Source of the DNA: Desmodesmus armatus | Taxonomy: Eukaryota; Chlorophyta; Chlorophyceae; Sphaeropleales; Scenedesmaceae | Direction of reading: 5' to 3' | Assembly: GCA_007449985.2 (NCBI GenBank) | Contig: VIIQ02000029.1 | Span: 646,001 to 710,000 of the forward strand | Length of the DNA stretch: 64,000 nt | Part shown: positions 60,401 to 64,000 of the stretch, in pieces | How the letters are laid out: each line of letters starts with the position of its first letter | Numbering within the stretch: the first letter of the stretch is position 1 | Position numbers and translations under genes: made by a program | Notes under the pieces: model-generated | Database searches by the model: none | Seen by the model: the letters and a program-made list of their open reading frames with translations, nothing else | What the model was told of the DNA's origin: nothing

Positions 60401-63400
60401 AGTGGGCTCTGGAGTGGGCTCAGGGCTGGGGGACAGATCAGAGCTATCCACTGGGCTGGGAGACGGCTCCGGAGTGGGCTCTGGAGTGGGCTCAGGGCTG
60501 GGGGACAGATCAGAGCTGTCCATTGGGCTAGGAGAGGGCTCCGGAGTGGGCTCTGGAGTGGGCTCAGGGCTGGGGGACAGATCAGAGCTATCCACTGGGC
60601 TGGGTGAAGGCTCTGGAGTGGGCTCTGGAGTGGGCTCAGGGCTGGGGGACAGATCAGAGCTATCCACTGGGCTGGGAGAGGGCTCGGGAGTGGGCTCTGG
60701 AGTGGGCTCAGGGCTGGGGTTCAGATCAGAGCTATCCACTGGGCTGGGTGAAGGCTCGGGAGTGGGCTCTGGAGTGGGCTCAGGGCTGGGGGACAGGTTA
60801 GAGCTATCCACTGGGCTGGGAGACGGCTCCGGAGTAGGCTCTGGAGTGGGCTCAGGGCTGGGGTTCAGATCAGAGCTATCCGCTGGGCTGGGTGAAGGCT
60901 CTGGAGTGGGCTCTGGAGTGGGCTCAGGGCTGGGGGACAGATCAGAGCTGTCCATTGGGCTGGGAGAGGGGTCCGGAGTGGGCTCTAGAGTGGGCTCAGG
61001 GCTGGGGGACAGATCAGAGCTGTCCATTGGGCTAGGAGAGGGGTCCGGAGTGGGCTCTGGAGTGGGCTCAGGGCTGGGGGACAGATCAGAGCTATCCACT
61101 GGGCTGGGAGAGGGCTCGGGAGTGGGCTCTGGAGTGGGCTCAGGGCTGGGGTTCAGATCAGAGCTATCTACTGGGCTGGGTGAAGGCTCTGGAGTGGGCT
61201 CTGGAGTGGGCTCAGGGCTGGGGGACAGATCAGAGCTATCCACTGGGCTGGGTGAAGGCTCGGGAGTGGGCTCTGGAGTGGGCTCAGGGCTGGGGTTCAG
61301 ATCAGAGCTATCCACTGGGCTGGGAGACGGCTCCGGAGTGGGCTCTGGAGTGGGCTCAGGGCTGGGGGACAGATCAGAGCTGTCCATTGGGCTGGGAGAG
61401 GGGTCCGGAGTGGGCTCTGGAGTGGGCTCAGGGCTGGGCGACAGATCAGAGCTATCCACTGGGCTGGGTGAAGGCTCTGGAGTGGGCTCTGGAGTGGGCT
61501 CAGGGCTGGGGGACAGATCAGAGCTATCCACTGGGCTGGGTGAAGGCTCTGGAGTGGGCTCTGGAGTGGGCTCAGGGCTGGGGGACAGATCAGAGCTATC
61601 CACTGGGCTGGGTGAAGGCTCGGGAGTGGGCTCTGGAGTGGGCTCAGGGCTGGGGTTCAGATCAAAGCTATCCACTGGGCTGGGAGACGGCTCTGGAGTG
61701 GGCTCTGGAGTGGGCTCAGGGCTGGGGGACAGATCAGAGCTGTCCATTGGGCTGGGAGAGGGGTCTGGAGTGGGCTCTGGAGTGGGCTCAGGGCTGGGGG
61801 ACAGATCAGAGCTATCCACTGGGCTGGGTGAAGGCTCGGGAGTGGGCTCGGGAGTGGGCTCAGGGCTGGGGGACAAATCAGAGCTATCCACTGGGCTGGG
61901 AGACGGCTCCGGAGTAGGCTCTGGAGTGGGCTCAGGGCTGGGGTTCAGATCAGAGCTATCCACTGGGCTGGGAGACGGCTCCGGAGTGGGCTCTGGAGTG
62001 GGCTCAGGGCTGGGGGACAGATCAGAGCTGTCCATTGGGCTAGGAGAGGGGTCCGGAGTGGGCTCTGGAGTGGGCTCAGGGCTGGGGGACAGATCAGAGC
62101 TATCCACTGGGCTGGGTGAAGGCTCGGGAGTGGGCTCTGGAGTGGGCTCAGGGCTGGGGTTCAGATCAGAGCTATCCACTGGGCTGGGAGAGGGCTCGGG
62201 AGTGGGCTCTGGAGTGGGCTCAGGGCTGGGGTTCAGATCAGAGCTATCCACTGGGCTGGGTGAAGGCTCGGGAGTGGGCTCTGGAGTGGGCTCAGGGCTG
62301 GGGGACAGATCAGAGCTATCCACTGGGCTGGGAGACGGCTCCGGAGTGGGCTCTGGAGTGGGCTCAGGGCTGGGGGACAGATCAGAGCTGTCCATTGGGC
62401 TAGGAGAGGGGTCCGGAGTGGGCTCTGGAGTGGGCTCAGGGCTGGGGGACAGATCAGAGCTATCCACTGGGCTGGGTGAAGGCTCGGGAGTGGGCTCTAG
62501 AGTGGGCTCAGGGCTGGGGGACAGATCAGAGCTATCCACTGGGCCGGGTGAAGGCTCGGGAGTGGCCTCTGGAGTGGGCTCAGGGCTGGGGGACAGATCA
62601 GAGCTATCCACTGGGCTGGGAGAGGGCTCGGGAGTGGGCTCTGGAGTGGGCTCAGGGCTGGGGTTCAGATCAGAGCTATCCACTGGGCTGGGTGAAGGCT
62701 CGGGAGTGGGCTCTGGAGTGGGCTCAGGGCTGGGGGACAGATCAGAGCTATCCACTGGGCTGGGTGAAGGCTCGGGAGTGGGCTCTGGAGTGGGCTCAGG
62801 GCTGGGGTTCAGATCAGAGCTATCCACTGGGCTGGGAGACGGCTCCGGAGTGGGCTCTGGAGTGGGCTCAGGGCTGGGGGACAGATCAGAGCTGTCCATT
62901 GGGCTGGGAGAGGGGTCCGGAGTGGGCTCTGGAGTGGGCTCAGGGCTGGGCGACAGATCAGAGCTATCCACTGGGCTGGGTGAAGGCTCTGGAGTGGGCT
63001 CTGGAGTGGGCTCAGGGCTGGGGGACAGATCAGAGCTATCCACTGGGTTGGGTGAAGGCTCTGGAGTGGGCTCTGGAGTGGGCTCAGGGCTGGGGGACAG
63101 ATCAGAGCTATCCACTGGGCTGGGTGAAGGCTCGGGAGTGGGCTCTGGAGTGGGCTCAGGGCTGGGGTTCAGATCAGAGCTATCCACTGGGCTGGGAGAC
63201 GGCTCCGGAGTGGGCTCTGGAGTGGGCTCAGGGCTGGGGGACAGATCAGAGCTGTCCATTGGGCTGGGAGAGGGGTCTGGAGTGGGCTCTGGAGTGGGCT
63301 CAGGGCTGGGGGACAGATCAGAGCTGTCCACTGGGCTAGGTGAAGGCTCGGGAGTGGGCTCTGGAGTGGGCTCAGGGCTGGGGGACAGATCAGAGCTATC

Positions 63401-64000
63401 CACTGGGCTGGGTGAAGGCTCGGGAGTGGGCTCGGGAGTGGGCTCAGGGCTGGGGGACAGATCAGAGCTATCCACTGGGCTGGGAGACGGCTCCGGAGTA
63501 GGCTCTGGAGTGGGCTCAGGGCTGGGGTTCAGATCAGAGCTATCCACTGGGCTGGGAGACGGCTCCGGAGTGGGCTCTGGAGTGGGCTCAGGGCTGGGGG
63601 ACAGATCAGAGCTGTCCATTGGGCTAGGAGAGGGGTCCGGAGTGGGCTCTGGAGTGGGCTCAGGGCTGGGGGACAGATCAGAGCTATCCACTGGGCTGGG
63701 TGAAGGCTCGGGAGTGGGCTCTGGAGTGGGCTCAGGGCTGGGGTTCAGATCAGAGCTATCCGCTGGGCTGGGTGAAGGCTCTGGAGTGGGCTCTGGAGTG
63801 GGCTCAGGGCTGGGGGACAGATCAGAGCTGTCCATTGGGCTGGGAGAGGGGTCCGGAGTGGGCTCTAGAGTGGGCTCAGGGCTGGGGGACAGATCAGAGC
63901 TATCCACTGGGCTGGGTGAAGGCTCGGGAGTGGGCTCTGGAGTGGGCTCAGGGCTGGGGGACAGATCAGAGCTATCCACTGGGCTGGGAGAGGGCTCGGG
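47367..64000 (-). CDS. Giant modular surface protein: SP-rich stalk, Cys modules, ricin-B lectin, C-type lectin, VMO1 domain; 5' end off the right edge
   Basis: One minus-strand gene read through about 21 exons. N to C: an SP/EP-rich stalk exon (57619 to beyond 64000), eight six-cysteine modules (57311-54486), a further Cys module (53045-52878), a 24-nt exon (52616-52593), a ricin-B lectin exon (52307-51903), Cys modules (51484-51314 and 51186-51022), a C-type lectin (50678-50581, 50265-50004, 49880-49850), Cys modules (49474-49278 and 48990-48784) and VMO1 (48493-48328, 48151-47840, 47444-47367, stop). Most modules sit on phase 1-1 exons, which lets them be duplicated without breaking frame. 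Even-Cys modules and lectins show it acts outside the cell; wall anchoring or adhesion is inferred from the proline-rich stalk. A 1-bp discrepancy in the 48151-47840 exon suggests a frameshift or sequencing error. The signal peptide would lie beyond 64,000. Confidence 0.85.
49850..50678 (-). other. C-type lectin-like domain of the mosaic protein (three exons)
   Basis: Exons 50581-50678, 50265-50004 and 49880-49850. The CTLD signature is clear: QSDARAVCRQRGGELLTVAT across the first junction, ESWIGLES, FRWLSTG, TDWWAINEPNHY, GVCAVQ, and WN just before the short last exon with a Cys. EPN in place of EPN/QPD-plus-WND motifs suggests a partial calcium/sugar site of the mannose-type EPN class. The last 31-nt exon is the weakest call. 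Confidence 0.82.
51903..52307 (-). other. Ricin-B (beta-trefoil) lectin domain exon of the mosaic protein
   Basis: 405-nt phase 1-1 exon. Family features: LCVEIPSSNQRLQLAACSG, QLFKAG, the second subdomain WCFDVSYAG with GVKHQDWAVD (the QxW motif), and the third subdomain VNMCLDTEG with LVINTCSDAPSQRF. Three beta-trefoil subdomains are therefore visible. It probably binds galactose-type glycans; the specificity is not readable. Confidence 0.85.
53253..53296 (-). repeat. A-rich (A4-8G)n tract in an intron
   Basis: On the plus strand a run of T with single C interruptions; on the sense (minus) strand it looks like a degenerate poly(A) tail. It lies in the 1.4-kb intron between 54486 and 53045, the longest intron among the modules. 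A retroposon tail is possible, but no element body or target-site duplication was recognised. Confidence 0.6.
53608..53970. repeat. Diverged ~208-bp tandem duplication in the same intron
   Basis: Copies start at about 53608 and 53816 with the shared ACTATGCC. They share CAGTGTT.GCACACAT.CAGT, GCCTGGACGGC, GTCA.A.GCCAGTAACA and CACAC.GAATGACA, with many substitutions and small indels. No coding content is visible. Confidence 0.75.
54486..57311 (-). repeat. Eight tandem exon-intron units coding six-cysteine sushi-like modules
   Basis: Exons 57138-57311, 56775-56948, 56396-56569, 56033-56206, 55654-55827, 55291-55464 and 54903-55076 are each 174 nt; 54486-54656 is 171 nt. All are phase 1-1. Each codes a module with pattern C..AP..P.NGDITCSG, then SSCPVKC, GYT, VTCT, GTFSTATC. 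This resembles a CCP/sushi domain in the GxxC-C-GY-TC-G-C order but has six cysteines and no core Trp. Exon-plus-intron lengths alternate 363 and 379 bp, giving a 742-bp two-exon cassette repeated from about 55.5 to 57.2 kb with almost identical introns. Units further left are 388 and 417 bp and more diverged. Confidence 0.93.
57619..64000 (-). other. Stalk exon: proline-rich HRGP-like domain
   Basis: A single exon with donor at 57619 (the protein reads PDPINRILDYTNS just before it). Each 24-residue period is SPSPEPTPEPTPEPSPSP followed by VDSSDL or VDSSDN-type variants. It contains nine prolines in Ser-Pro, Glu-Pro and Thr-Pro pairs, five acidic residues and no Lys or Arg. Such motifs are hydroxylated and glycosylated in algal and plant wall glycoproteins (extensins, Chlamydomonas GP1 and pherophorin stalks). 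At least 2,100 residues are encoded here. Expected result: an extended, highly negative, glycosylated rod. Confidence 0.88.
57690..64000. repeat. 72-bp minisatellite, about 87 copies in perfect register, continuing past the edge
   Basis: The same phase (acagatcagagc) is found at 57769 and at 63961, exactly 86 x 72 bp apart, so no net insertion or deletion has occurred. Variants fall at fixed points: ggac/ggttc before agatc (Ser/Asn), gaaggctc/gacggctcc/gaggggtcc (Glu/Asp), and tatccact/tgtccatt (Val/Met). The Met variant (tgtccatt) recurs at 58141, 58501, 58717, 59077, 59509, 60517, 60949, 61021, 61381, 61741, 62029, 62389, 62893, 63253, 63613 and 63829. Its spacing is often 360 bp, a five-unit higher-order repeat. 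Confidence 0.97.

Noticed and set aside
57690..64000. CRISPR-like regular repeat array
   Set aside because: The units are contiguous 72-bp repeats without unique spacers, and they encode protein.

Overview
The window is nuclear DNA from a green alga, most likely a chlorophycean. Genes are split into many short exons by GT-AG introns that are TG-rich on the sense strand. Proteins carry long Ala/Gln/Ser low-complexity inserts built on CTG/GCA codons. TGTAA, the green-algal polyadenylation signal, lies downstream of some genes. The proteins look plant-like or algal: a plant-type ABCC transporter, a plant-type inositol phosphorylceramide synthase and a hydroxyproline-rich (SP)n wall-type protein. 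CCCTAAA telomere-type heptamers are scattered in introns. A Scenedesmus/Tetradesmus-like member of the Sphaeropleales is my guess; the sequence does not prove the genus.

Layout, left to right. 1-16,647 (minus): an almost complete ABCC/MRP-type vacuolar ABC transporter of about 33 exons whose C-terminal end runs off the left edge. 16.6-19.9 kb: no recognisable gene. 19,874-22,693 (minus): inositol phosphorylceramide synthase. 22.7-28.2 kb: no recognisable gene, with an (AC)56 microsatellite. 28,230-30,748 (minus): CAMK-like Ser/Thr kinase, divergent across a 450-bp promoter from 31,199-32,775 (plus), Mediator subunit 10. 34,175-38,498 (minus): ankyrin-repeat protein, divergent across 373 bp from 38,872-42,150 (plus), the mitochondrial bc1-complex assembly chaperone CBP3/UQCC1. 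43,018-45,728 (plus): leucine-rich-repeat protein. 47,367 to beyond 64,000 (minus): a giant secreted or cell-surface mosaic protein.

The mosaic gene is the most unusual object. Reading N to C (right to left) it has at least 87 in-register copies of a 72-bp/24-residue Ser-Pro-Glu/Thr-Pro repeat, eight tandem six-cysteine sushi-like modules each on its own phase 1-1 exon, a further Cys module, a ricin-B lectin exon, more Cys modules, a C-type lectin domain, two more Cys modules, and a terminal VMO1-type domain with an apparent single-base frameshift. It looks like a wall-anchored stalk carrying several carbohydrate-binding heads. The gene records active exon duplication: a 742-bp two-exon cassette is repeated almost unchanged.

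The other genes are housekeeping functions (vacuolar conjugate export, sphingolipid synthesis, transcription, mitochondrial complex III assembly, signalling) with no obvious operon-like logic. Exon boundaries were read by eye from splice consensus, frame and family homology. For all genes except the ABC transporter and the LRR gene I checked that the exon phases add up.
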